Assembly: GCA_002395865.1 (NCBI GenBank)
Contig: DGVE01000131.1
Coordinates: 1-19,255, forward strand
DNA length: 19,255 nucleotides
Reading direction: 5' to 3'
From: Lachnospiraceae bacterium UBA4292
GTDB taxonomy: Bacteria > Bacillota > Clostridia > Lachnospirales > Lachnospiraceae
In this document: positions 6,184 through 13,813 of the stretch, piece by piece
Layout: every line of letters starts with the position of its first letter
Numbering within the stretch: position 1 is the stretch's first letter
Position numbers and translations under genes: made by a program
Notes under the pieces: generated by a model
The model's input: the letters and a program-made list of their open reading frames with translations, nothing else
Databases searched by the model: none
Told to the model about the DNA's origin: nothing

Positions 6184-8844
6184 TTATTCTATAAGCGTCT
6201 CCAGCGTCTCGAAGAGTGTCTCGTTGTCGATCGGCTTGCTCAGGTGAGCGTTCATGCCCGCCTGCAGGCTTCTCTGTACGTCCTCGTCGAAGGCATTGGC
6301 CGTAAGTGCTATGATCGGTACGCTCTTCGCGTCCGGCCTGTCGAGCGCCCGAATGTGCGTCGTGGCTTCGAGTCCGTCCATCTCAGGCATCCTTATATCC
6401 ATGAGCACGGCGTCGTAGAAGCCCGCCTCGCTCCTCGTGAAGAAGTCCAGAGCCTCCCGTCCGTTGACCGCGTGATCCACACTCATGCCGCGCATGGAGA
6501 GCACCATCGTCATGATCTCCGCGTTTATCGGAACATCCTCCGCCAGAAGGATATGCTTTCCGTTAAGTTCCGTCTTCTCCCTCCTGCCCTTCGCGGCGTT
6601 CTTCTTCATCAGAGCGCTTCTGAACTCCTCGATGATGTTTGCCGCAAAAAGCGGCTTGGCGATAAAGCTGTCCACGCCTGCGTCCACCGACTCCTCGAGC
6701 ACATCGTCCCAGCGGTACGCGGTTATTATGATTACCGCGGACTCATGCCCCACGATCTGCCTTATCCTCCGCGTTGTCTCTATACCGTCCATATCAGGCA
6801 TCTTCAGGTCGACCAGTATCAGATTGTAGGGACTTGACCTCGCGTGTCTGAGCCTCACCATCTCTATCGCGTCCGCGCCCGAGTGGGCTATCTCGCAGGA
6901 AATGCCTATCTTCTCGAGCACCAGCTTCGCGTGCTCGCACGCCACCGGATCGTCGTCGATCACAAGCACGCTCATCGCGTTCGGATCTATCACCGGATCG
7001 TCGCCGCCGGCACCCAGCTCCGAATCCATAAGGGTCACCGTCACATAGAAGGTGGTTCCCCTTCCCTTCTCGCTCTTTACCTCTATATTGCCGTTCATCA
7101 TCTCGACGATGCTCTTCGTGATCGCAAGTCCCAGCCCCGAGCTTCCGTAGCGGTTGGTCGCGGAGGAATCCTCCTGGCTGAACGAGTCGAATATGTGCGG
7201 TAGGTAATCGCTGCTCATACCGATACCTGTATCGGCCACAGTGAAGCGCAGAGTGGTCTTTTTATCAAAATGCGCCGTCCTTTCTACGCTCAGCTCGATA
7301 CTTCCTCCCTCGGGCGTGAATTTCAGCGCATTGCCGATGATATTTATCAGCACCTGCTTCAGCTTCATGCTGTCGCCTATATAGTGCTCGTCCACGGAGC
7401 CGTTTATACGGCAGTTGTAGTGAAGCCCCTTCTCCGCGCTCTGCCCGGAGAACATCGTATTGATCTCCTCCAGCAGCTTTGAGAAGGAGAACTCCTCACT
7501 CTTTAAGGTCATCCTGCCGGCTTCTATCCTCGACATATCCAGTATGTCATTTATAAGATTCAGCAAATGGTTCGCGGAGGTACCTATCTTCTCCAGATAC
7601 TCCCTCGTCTGAGCGGATATGTCGGGATCCGACAGGGCAATGCTGTCGAGGCCTATGATCGCGTTCATCGGAGTCCTGATCTCATGGCTCATATTCGAGA
7701 GGAATACCGTCTTCGCCTTGCTCGCCTCCTCGGCTGCCGTGAGCGCGTCCGAGAGAGCCCGGCTCTGCTCTATAAGCCTGTCCTGCAGCACCTTCCTGCG
7801 TTCGAGCTCATCACTCTTCACGCGTTTTTCCGCCTCGGCCTTCTCCTTCTCGATCTCCAGCTGTCCCGCTCTCTTGTTCTGGTAGAATAAAAGCCCGAAT
7901 ATCAGGAGCATCACCACTGCCGTCAATGCGGTCTGTATGAGGCATCTGACTATTATCGAGCCCGATACCGAACCTATCTTATCGCTGATCACGCTCTCGC
8001 GTATGAGATATGTCAGCATCCAGTCGGTGCCTGCCACGGGCGCATAGGACAGAGTCTCCTTTACGCTCTCTCCATTTGCGTTATATACAAATGACGCATA
8101 GCCCTTGACGCCGTTTTCAAAGTCCGACCTGACCCCGGCCGCCGTTTTGTCACCGTCAAACACCGCATTCTCCAGCGCTTCGAGAAGATTGTCCTCGCTC
8201 GCGAGTCCTCCCAGGACCATATCCGTCAGGGCGCGTCCGCCTGCCGTGTAGATATTGCAGAAGGTGGTGTCGTTATTGTCCGACTTAAGCGATACGCCCT
8301 CGAGCATGGTGTCCATGTCGATCTCCATGAAGCATACGACCAGCGTCCTATCCCCGAGGGTGATCTTATCCACCGGCACCGCGATGATGACCTTCTTCTC
8401 CTCGCCCGGCGTATCCTTCACGGATATCTCGGGCTCAGAGATATTCTTATAGTCAATGCCGTAGTCGCCGATATTGCTCTGTGTGCCCAGCGAGGTATAT
8501 ATGAGTCCCTCTGTGTCAATGAACGCGAACTTATCCAGCGTGTAGAGCTTTTTCATCCTCGCCTGATAATTCTGCAGCTTCTCCACATCCGACAGATCCT
8601 CATCCGTCATAAGGCCGACAGCGACCTTCAGGTTGGAAATATTCCTCTTAAGGGCGGCTGATACCACATGCTCGCGTCTTCCGGTCATCTCATCGAGATA
8701 CAGAAGGCTCACAGAGCTCACCGCGCTCTCGGTATCATGCTTCGCCCTCTGCCCCGTCCAGAGAGTTCCGAGGATCATTATGACCGCGACGATCATTCCG
8801 CCCGCGATTGCCACGGGTATGATTCTCTTTCTGTTTGCATTCAT
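6184..8844 (-). CDS. Hybrid sensor histidine kinase with two receiver domains
   Basis: Membrane-bound hybrid kinase, 886 residues from the chosen start. Order: membrane helix 8-30; extracytoplasmic sensor of about 265 residues, Cache-like in look (AFIDTEGLIYTS, then FMEIDMD, then APVAGTDWMLTY); membrane helix 296-320; coiled coil 325-378; HisKA with the phospho-accepting His387 in SHEIRTPMNAIIG; HATPase with N-box (Asn505), DTGIG at 538-542 and GSSGLGL at 567-573; receiver 1 with Asp679 in VDLKMPDMDG; receiver 2 with Asp816 in MDIRMPEMDG. Both receivers keep the acidic pocket and the conserved Lys. Start: an in-frame GTG at 8928 and an ATG at 8913 lack a ribosome binding site, while the ATG at 8844 has AGGA 7 nt upstream and puts the membrane anchor right at the N-terminus. 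The adjacent HPt and REC-EAL genes are its likely phosphorelay partners. Ligand unknown. Confidence 0.95.
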   Translation of the reverse strand: MNANRKRIIPVAIAGGMIVAVIMILGTLWTGQRAKHDTESAVSSVSLLYLDEMTGRREHVVSAALKRNISNLKVAVGLMTDEDLSDVEKLQNYQARMKKLYTLDKFAFIDTEGLIYTSLGTQSNIGDYGIDYKNISEPEISVKDTPGEEKKVIIAVPVDKITLGDRTLVVCFMEIDMDTMLEGVSLKSDNNDTTFCNIYTAGGRALTDMVLGGLASEDNLLEALENAVFDGDKTAAGVRSDFENGVKGYASFVYNANGESVKETLSYAPVAGTDWMLTYLIRESVISDKIGSVSGSIIVRCLIQTALTAVVMLLIFGLLFYQNKRAGQLEIEKEKAEAEKRVKSDELERRKVLQDRLIEQSRALSDALTAAEEASKAKTVFLSNMSHEIRTPMNAIIGLDSIALSDPDISAQTREYLEKIGTSANHLLNLINDILDMSRIEAGRMTLKSEEFSFSKLLEEINTMFSGQSAEKGLHYNCRINGSVDEHYIGDSMKLKQVLINIIGNALKFTPEGGSIELSVERTAHFDKKTTLRFTVADTGIGMSSDYLPHIFDSFSQEDSSATNRYGSSGLGLAITKSIVEMMNGNIEVKSEKGRGTTFYVTVTLMDSELGAGGDDPVIDPNAMSVLVIDDDPVACEHAKLVLEKIGISCEIAHSGADAIEMVRLRHARSSPYNLILVDLKMPDMDGIETTRRIRQIVGHESAVIIITAYRWDDVLEESVDAGVDSFIAKPLFAANIIEEFRSALMKKNAAKGRREKTELNGKHILLAEDVPINAEIMTMVLSMRGMSVDHAVNGREALDFFTRSEAGFYDAVLMDIRMPEMDGLEATTHIRALDRPDAKSVPIIALTANAFDEDVQRSLQAGMNAHLSKPIDNETLFETLETLIE

Positions 8845-8872
8845 AGTCTTATCCTGTGTCGATCCATTTAGA

Positions 8873-8907
8873 GCCACGCCATTATTATTCGCTCCAAAAG
8901 GCGTGGC
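8873..8907 (-). promoter_or_regulatory. Perfect 8-bp inverted repeat in the leader between HPt and kinase genes
   Basis: GCCACGCC at 8873-8880 is matched exactly by GGCGTGGC at 8900-8907, with a 19-nt A/T-rich loop. It lies in the 93-nt non-coding interval between the HPt stop and the preferred kinase start and would form a stable RNA hairpin. No T-run follows, so it is not a simple terminator. It could be an mRNA stability or processing element, or a translation control element for the kinase. Confidence 0.5.
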
Positions 8908-8937
8908 CTGCATACTGAAGGCTTTCACAAAAAAGCT

Positions 8938-9285
8938 TTACAGTACCTGCAGAGCCTTAAGCCTTTCAAGCTGCTCCATAGCCTGCGAAATAAGTCCGGT
9001 ATAATCGGTGTCTGTTCTGCTCCTAAGCAGCTCCGTTATCTCACTCACCGGCTTCGTCAGCGGGTCGAGGGAAAGATTAGCGTACATTCCCTTCAGCGCG
9101 TGGGCCGTCTCAAACGCAGCCGCCCGATCCCCGTCCTCTATCTGCCGCTTAAGAAGAGGCAGTCTGTCATCCTCCAGCGCCATGGCGACGAGCTTCAGAT
9201 AAAAGCTCTCCTGTCCCATGCATCTTTTCAGGCCCTCGTCGACATTCGCGCCGAATTCCTTCAGTGTATCAGTGCTCAGCATCAT
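8938..9285 (-). CDS. Stand-alone HPt (histidine phosphotransfer) protein
   Basis: A 115-residue cytoplasmic histidine phosphotransferase. The HPt signature AHALKGMYANL places the phospho-accepting His at residue 62, with Lys65 and Gly66 conserved, inside an all-helical protein of the usual length for one HPt domain. It should pass phosphate between the receivers of the hybrid kinase and the receiver of the EAL protein encoded on either side. The first ATG (9285) overlaps the upstream TGA by one base (TGATG), which suggests translational coupling. A second ATG at 9282 has a better distance (7 nt) from GGAGG and may be the one used. Assignment is secure; the partners are inferred from gene order. 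Confidence 0.93.
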   Translation of the reverse strand: MMLSTDTLKEFGANVDEGLKRCMGQESFYLKLVAMALEDDRLPLLKRQIEDGDRAAAFETAHALKGMYANLSLDPLTKPVSEITELLRSRTDTDYTGLISQAMEQLERLKALQVL

Positions 9286-10976
9286 CAGCCCTCCAGCTTT
9301 GCCCTTATATGCTTTTCAAACTCCTGCGCGGGCACGGGTCTCGAGAAATAATACCCCTGTATCACATCGCAGCCAATGCCCTTCAAAAGCTTCATCTGCT
9401 CCTTTGTCTCAACGCCCTCCGCTATGACAGGCACCTCGAGAAGTCTCGCGATATCTATCATAATCTCCACAAGGCGCAGACCCTTCGGATCCCTCTCTAT
9501 ATTTCTTATGAATTTCATATCCAGCTTCAGAGCGTCTATCGGCAGTACTGTGAGCATGTTCAGGGAGGAATACCCGCACCCGAAATCATCCATCTCTATC
9601 TTAAATCCCCTGTCTCGAAGGGCGGCCACCGTATCCACTATCTGCTGTGAATTGTCCGTGTAGGCGGACTCCGTTATCTCAAGCAGAAGGTTTTCGGGTA
9701 TCAGGCCATTTTTCTGTGTGATCTCGCAGAGTTCTTCGCCCAGCTGTGGATCGAATATGTCGACTCTGGAGACATTTACGGAAACCGGTATGGTCGCACC
9801 GAACTCATCCCGCCATCTCTTTATCTGGGCTGCCGCCTCGTTCCATACATATCTGTCCAGCCTGTGGATGAGACCGTTGTTTTCAAAGAGCGAGATGAAC
9901 TCACCCGGGCTCACCATCCCGAACTCTGGGTGTTCCCAGCGCACGAGCGCCTCCGCGCTTGTGAGCACCGGCTTGTCACCGGTCACATTGTATTTTGGCT
10001 GATAATATACCTTGAACTGTTTTTCAGCCAACGCCTTATCCATATCGTTGATAAGGTGTTCCGAATGCATCTCCCTGTTATGTATCTCTGCATTGTAGAA
10101 AGCATAGTTCGTGGCATAGCTGTTTCTGAGCTTATGGCATGCCAGTCTTGCGCAGTCGAAGCGATGCTCGATATCGCCCGCGCGTCCGTCGTCCATGTAG
10201 ATGCCCATCCGGACGCTTATCTTCCCGTCGCCCAGACTCTCATCTATCATCTGCACATATCCGGATATCGTATCCTTCAGCTGCTCGTCGTGCGGCAGAT
10301 AGATGCCGAAGCTGTTGCTTCCCGACCTGCACGCCAGACCTCCTGTGCTCTGCACCATCTCGTGTATTCCGTCGCCTATTCTCTTGAGGACCAGATCGCC
10401 GTACTCCCTGCCGTAGAGCTCATTGACCACATGAAAGCGGTTGATATCGAGCACTATCGCGTCCATCGGCATATTGTCGTTGAGCGCATCCAGCCTCTTG
10501 CCGTACTCTATGAAGAACTCCTTGTTGAACAGTCCCGTGAGCGCGTCCCTCTCGGTCTCATGTATGATCACGCTGGACTCGGCCAGCTCGATGGAACGCC
10601 CCACCCTGGCCCTTATGACTTCGGGCACCTCGTAGGGCTTCGTGATAAAGTCGGCCGCTCCCAGCTGAAGGCTCTTAACCTCCGCTTCCTTTTCTGAGGT
10701 GAGCACTATCACGGGTATGCGACGCAGTTCCCCGTCCGCCCTTATGATCTCCAGAAGGCTGTAGCCGTCCATTTCGGGCATATGCAGGTCAAGAATGACA
10801 AGACTTATCGACTTGTCCTTTCTCATGATCTCCAGCGCCTTCACACCGTTCTCGGCGTATTTGACCTCGTAGAGATCCTGCAGCATGTACCCCAGCATCT
10901 CCCTCTCGATCATCTCATCGTCCACGATGAGTATCGTCCTGTGCAATCCTTTTTTTCTCTCCAGAAGCTCGTGCAT
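9285..10976 (-). CDS. Response regulator REC-GGDEF(degenerate)-EAL, c-di-GMP phosphodiesterase
   Basis: A 563-residue cytoplasmic output protein. Residues 13-130 are a receiver with phospho-accepting Asp63 (ILDLHMPEMDG) and the conserved Lys in ITKPYE. Residues about 140-300 are a GGDEF domain whose signature is GSNSF (219-223) instead of GGDEF, so cyclase activity is not expected. Residues about 308-560 are an EAL domain with the catalytic set visible: EAL 342-344, Asn401, Glu433 in LLEITES, DDFG at 463-466, Lys484, AEGVET at 519-524 and Gln540. It should hydrolyse c-di-GMP to pGpG when phosphorylated or relieved by the receiver. Start: ATG at 10976 with GGAGG 6-7 nt upstream. It begins 25 bp after the reductase stop and overlaps the HPt gene by one base. 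This is the output arm of the phosphorelay. Confidence 0.95.
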   Translation of the reverse strand: MHELLERKKGLHRTILIVDDEMIEREMLGYMLQDLYEVKYAENGVKALEIMRKDKSISLVILDLHMPEMDGYSLLEIIRADGELRRIPVIVLTSEKEAEVKSLQLGAADFITKPYEVPEVIRARVGRSIELAESSVIIHETERDALTGLFNKEFFIEYGKRLDALNDNMPMDAIVLDINRFHVVNELYGREYGDLVLKRIGDGIHEMVQSTGGLACRSGSNSFGIYLPHDEQLKDTISGYVQMIDESLGDGKISVRMGIYMDDGRAGDIEHRFDCARLACHKLRNSYATNYAFYNAEIHNREMHSEHLINDMDKALAEKQFKVYYQPKYNVTGDKPVLTSAEALVRWEHPEFGMVSPGEFISLFENNGLIHRLDRYVWNEAAAQIKRWRDEFGATIPVSVNVSRVDIFDPQLGEELCEITQKNGLIPENLLLEITESAYTDNSQQIVDTVAALRDRGFKIEMDDFGCGYSSLNMLTVLPIDALKLDMKFIRNIERDPKGLRLVEIMIDIARLLEVPVIAEGVETKEQMKLLKGIGCDVIQGYYFSRPVPAQEFEKHIRAKLEG

Positions 10977-11001
10977 ATTCTCCCTCCGGGTACGTATTTA
11001 T

Positions 11002-12033
11002 TCAGGTCGTGACCTCTCCCGCAAGCACCCTTTTATAATCCTCGAGATTCTTCCTCAGAAGCTCGGGCGTGTTCAGTTCATACGGACAATGCTCCGTACA
11101 TTTCCTGCAGTTTACACAGTTTTCTATCTTCGCCATCTCCGTCTGCCACTTATCGGACAGCCATCCTGCCGATGGCGCGCGGCGAAGCATCAGAGACATT
11201 CTCGCGCAGTTGTTTATCTGTATCCCCATGGGGCAGGGCATGCAGTAGCCGCAGCCTCTGCAGAAATCTCCCGCAAGGGTCTCTTTCTCCTTCTCGATAA
11301 ACTCCCTTATCCCGCCGTCGTACAAAGGCACATCATCCATGTATGAGAGCCACTCTTCGAGCTCGCTCATCCTCTGGATGCCCCATATCGGCAGGACGTT
11401 GTCGTATTCCGCCATAAATGCCATAGCGGCATCCGAGCGGTCTATAAGTCCTCCCGCCAGGCCTTTCATGGCAATAAAGCCGATGTTCTCCCTTCGGCAG
11501 GTCGCTGCCAGCTCGACCTCGCGCGCTGATGCAAGATACGAAAACGGGTACTGGAGCGTCTCATAGAGGCCGCTCACAGCGATCTCCTCGGCCACCTTTA
11601 TCTTGTGAGCTGTGATACCGATATGCCTTATCTTTCCCTGTTTCTTCGCCTCGAGCATGCACTCATACATTCCCGTGCCGTCCCCGGGGGCGTAGCATCT
11701 GTCGGCCATATGCAGCTGATATACATCTATATAGTCTGTCCCGAGCGTGGTCAGGGAGGTATCAAGATCCCGCCTGAAGTCCTCCGGTGTCTTCGCCATG
11801 GTCTTCGTCGCGATAAATATCCTGTCCCTCAGCCCCGCCTCGGAAAATGCCATCCTCAGCTTCTCCTCGCTGTTTGAGTAAGCCCTCGCGGTATCAAAGT
11901 AGGTCATGCCGCCCTCATACGCTCTTCGCAGTATCCTGACGGCCTCCGCGTGCTCCACTCTCTGTATCGGCAGTGCCCCGAACGCGTTCTGAACGGTCTC
12001 TATACCGGTCCTGCCCAGTGTGATCTTCCTCAT
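11002..12033 (-). CDS. Aldo/keto reductase with C-terminal 4Fe-4S ferredoxin domain
   Basis: A 343-residue NAD(P)H-dependent oxidoreductase of the aldo/keto reductase superfamily. The catalytic tetrad is readable: Asp47 (YFDTARAY), Tyr52, Lys77 (IATKTM) and His108 (YQLHMAD). After the barrel, residues about 255-320 hold two 4Fe-4S motifs: C258-x2-C261-x2-C264-x2-CP (with C276 nearby) and C306-x2-C309-x2-C312-x3-CP. This is the arrangement of ferredoxin-type aldo/keto reductases common in anaerobes. Substrate unknown. Start: ATG at 12033 with GGGAG 5 nt upstream. It is the first gene after the promoter at 12094-12122 and probably shares its transcript with the phosphorelay genes (25-bp gap). 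Why a redox enzyme leads that operon is not evident from sequence. Confidence 0.93.
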   Translation of the reverse strand: MRKITLGRTGIETVQNAFGALPIQRVEHAEAVRILRRAYEGGMTYFDTARAYSNSEEKLRMAFSEAGLRDRIFIATKTMAKTPEDFRRDLDTSLTTLGTDYIDVYQLHMADRCYAPGDGTGMYECMLEAKKQGKIRHIGITAHKIKVAEEIAVSGLYETLQYPFSYLASAREVELAATCRRENIGFIAMKGLAGGLIDRSDAAMAFMAEYDNVLPIWGIQRMSELEEWLSYMDDVPLYDGGIREFIEKEKETLAGDFCRGCGYCMPCPMGIQINNCARMSLMLRRAPSAGWLSDKWQTEMAKIENCVNCRKCTEHCPYELNTPELLRKNLEDYKRVLAGEVTT

Positions 12034-12093
12034 AAATTCTCCCTACTCCGGTTCAAGCCCGTTTTGTCTCTTTTCAAACATTACATTTACGCT

Positions 12094-12122
12094 ATTTTAG
12101 CATAACTGCCCAAAAAACACAA
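12094..12122 (-). promoter_or_regulatory. Predicted extended -10 promoter for the reductase/phosphorelay/ATPase operon
   Basis: On the minus strand: TTGTGT, a 17-bp spacer ending in TGC, then TAAAAT, giving an extended -10 (TGCTAAAAT). Predicted start about 54 nt before the reductase ATG. The -35 lies inside the T-rich tail of the terminator of the upstream operon, so the two signals are interleaved. Confidence 0.6.
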
Positions 12123-12148
12123 ACAAAATCAATGCGTTTATCATTGAT
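12107..12148 (-). terminator. Intrinsic terminator after the TlpA-like gene
   Basis: ATCAATG (12142-12148 read on the minus strand) pairs with CATTGAT (12128-12134) around a 7-nt loop. TTTTGTTTGTGTTTTTT follows. The stem starts within the last codons and stop of the TlpA gene. The stem is A/T-rich and therefore weak, but the long T-rich tail supports termination of the DHH-to-TlpA operon here. Confidence 0.6.
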
Positions 12149-12725
12149 TCAACAGCGAATCCACGAGAACCTCGTAGTCGTCCGCGCCCCGCGCTCCCAC
12201 GGCCTCCTCGCCGACTATGTGTCCCGTACGGTCCACAAAATAGGTCGTCGGGACATACATCGCGGGAAATGTGTCGTCAAATGTCTCCCACGGCATAAGA
12301 TTCAGATAGGTCACGCCCGTATCGCTTATTATCGACTTCGCATCTGAAATATGCGAGGTGTCCTCAGTGCCGTAGATATCACAGACCACGCCGATGATCG
12401 CGCACCCCTTATCCTTAAGCCTGCCGCTGAGCACCTCCAGCTCCGGCATCTCGCCTATGCAGGGGCCGCAGAAGGTCGCCCAGACATTCACCATCGTGAG
12501 CTCATTGCTTCCGAAGATATCCTCTGCGCTCACCTGTTTGCCGTCCAGATCGAATGCTGCGAACTCTATGCCGTCGTACTGCGCGTCCCGGTCGGTGGAA
12601 GCCGTCTGCGCCCTCTCATCAGCCTCCGCTGTGGTCGATGACGGATTTAACAGTTGCTGTGAGCAGGCCGAAAGCACAAGGGCAGTCGCGACCGATATTA
12701 TTGTATTTATCAATTTTCTTCTCAT
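12141..12725 (-). CDS. TlpA/ResA-like thioredoxin-fold lipoprotein
   Basis: A 194-residue extracytoplasmic thiol-disulfide oxidoreductase. A lipoprotein signal with lipobox LSAC gives lipidated Cys21. After a Ser/Thr/Ala-rich linker comes a thioredoxin fold of the TlpA/ResA type with VNVWATFCGPCIGEMPEL, so the active-site CXXC is Cys86-Gly-Pro-Cys89. The conserved cis-proline region reads YVPTTYFVD. It begins 3 bp after the stop of the 4Fe-4S membrane protein gene, with only a weak ribosome binding site, suggesting translational coupling. The membrane partner may supply electrons to reduce this protein, which then would reduce disulfides outside the membrane; that coupling is inference. It is the last gene before a terminator. 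Confidence 0.93.
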   Translation of the reverse strand: MRRKLINTIISVATALVLSACSQQLLNPSSTTAEADERAQTASTDRDAQYDGIEFAAFDLDGKQVSAEDIFGSNELTMVNVWATFCGPCIGEMPELEVLSGRLKDKGCAIIGVVCDIYGTEDTSHISDAKSIISDTGVTYLNLMPWETFDDTFPAMYVPTTYFVDRTGHIVGEEAVGARGADDYEVLVDSLLNQ

Positions 12726-12728
12726 GAT

Positions 12729-13625
12729 CTATATAATATTTTCCTTTTCTTTGTTATCAGCAGCGGTGCATTCTGCCTTCGCCCCTCTTCCTGTCACTGT
12801 AAATGACAGCGCCTTCATCGGGCAGACTCTCATGCATTCACCGCATCTTATGCACTCGGGACTGTTGGGATGCTTCGCGGGATCCACATTCATGGGGCAC
12901 ATCCGCGCGCATGCGCCGCAATCCGTACATTTATGTGTATCCACCCTCATCCGCACTATGCTGACCTTTGAGAACAGCGCGTAAAAGGCGCCGAGAGGGC
13001 AGATATATTTGCAGAACGGCCTGTAGATAAACACCGATGACAGAACACACAGCACAAGAAGCAGAAACTTCCACTGAAACAGCCAGCCCAGTGTCGGGCG
13101 AAGCACATCATTCAACAGCACCAGCGGGATACCGCCCTCGAGCGTTCCCACAGGGCATATGTATTTGCAGAAGAACGGTTCTCCCGCTCCGTATTCATCC
13201 CTGTAAAACAGCGGCAATCCTATGACGAGCACCGCCAGAACCGCGTACTTCAGATACCTGAGCCCCCTGTCCAGCCTGTCCGGTATCTTCAGCTTCGGCG
13301 TGGGGATCCTATACAGCAGCTCCTGCAGCAGTCCGAACAGGCACAGCCAGCCGCATATAAATCTGCCCACGAAGAGGCCCACCGCCATCAGAAACCCCGC
13401 CACATAGAAGGGAAATCCTCTGTGCCTGGCCGAAAGCGTCGACTGAAGCGCTCCTATTGGACACGCTCCGAGCGCCCCCGGACACGAATAGCAGTTCATA
13501 CCGGGCACGCAGAAATGTTTGAGCGGTCCCTTGTATATCCCGCCGCCTGGCATGAAGCCCTTCACGTACGCATTTGTTATCAGGCCCCACATAGCCTGCA
13601 CTGTCTTCCTCACATGCTTAACCAA
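12729..13625 (-). CDS. Membrane 4Fe-4S protein (NapH/CcoG-like electron-transfer protein)
   Basis: A 298-residue polytopic iron-sulfur protein that should move electrons across or to the membrane. Visible in order: an N-terminal Cys cluster (C39, C45, C48, C55 in NCYSCPGALGACPIG); a membrane helix; CGWLCLFG at 91-98; a helix; CKYICPVG at 153-160; a helix; CKYICPLG at 205-212; and two 4Fe-4S ferredoxin motifs, C233-C236-C239-C243P and C258-C261-C264-C268P. The paired CxxxCP motifs next to membrane helices are typical of the NapH/YccM/CcoG group. Start: the frame opens at a TTG (13625) inside the end of the upstream small gene (8-bp overlap) with GGAG about 10 nt upstream. No better in-frame start precedes the conserved N-terminal TNAYVKGFMPGG region. 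Neighbours point to a shared redox module. Confidence 0.9.
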   Translation of the reverse strand: MVKHVRKTVQAMWGLITNAYVKGFMPGGGIYKGPLKHFCVPGMNCYSCPGALGACPIGALQSTLSARHRGFPFYVAGFLMAVGLFVGRFICGWLCLFGLLQELLYRIPTPKLKIPDRLDRGLRYLKYAVLAVLVIGLPLFYRDEYGAGEPFFCKYICPVGTLEGGIPLVLLNDVLRPTLGWLFQWKFLLLVLCVLSSVFIYRPFCKYICPLGAFYALFSKVSIVRMRVDTHKCTDCGACARMCPMNVDPAKHPNSPECIRCGECMRVCPMKALSFTVTGRGAKAECTAADNKEKENII

Positions 13626-13764
13626 GGCCTATACACTCCATACATATCTTAACGGCCTTCGCCATGACCGCCTCAGCCTCCCCCGTCAATGCGCCGTATG
13701 AGCACATCGCCAGAGCCGCCAAAAGCATCGCCACGCTCAGCCACCCGGGAAATTCTTTTTTCAT
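13618..13764 (-). CDS. Small membrane CXXC protein, CD1871A type
   Basis: A 48-residue protein: MKKEFPGW, a single hydrophobic helix (about residues 8-24), then GEAEAVMAKAVKICMECIGLG with a C-terminal CMEC (CXXC). The ending KAxxICMECIGxG is the hallmark I recall for the CD1871A-family CXXC proteins of Clostridia, short membrane proteins of unknown function found with a 4Fe-4S membrane protein and a TlpA protein. Start: the ATG at 13764 has GAGG about 9 nt upstream and is preferred over an in-frame GTG at 13800, which has no ribosome binding site. Its last codons overlap the TTG start of the 4Fe-4S gene. A role as a thiol electron relay between its neighbours is possible but unproven. Confidence 0.85.
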   Translation of the reverse strand: MKKEFPGWLSVAMLLAALAMCSYGALTGEAEAVMAKAVKICMECIGLG

Positions 13765-13813
13765 ACGCTTTTTCCTCGTTTTTTGGTAACTATTCAGCAC
13801 CCGCGCAGTACAG

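Noticed and set aside
8845..8928. N-terminal extension of the kinase from a GTG
   Set aside because: In frame but without a ribosome binding site; the extension contains the inverted repeat and puts 28 unlike residues before the membrane anchor.
9864..10697. 277-residue plus-strand frame opposite the REC-EAL gene
   Set aside because: Open frame produced by codon bias of the GC-rich gene on the other strand.
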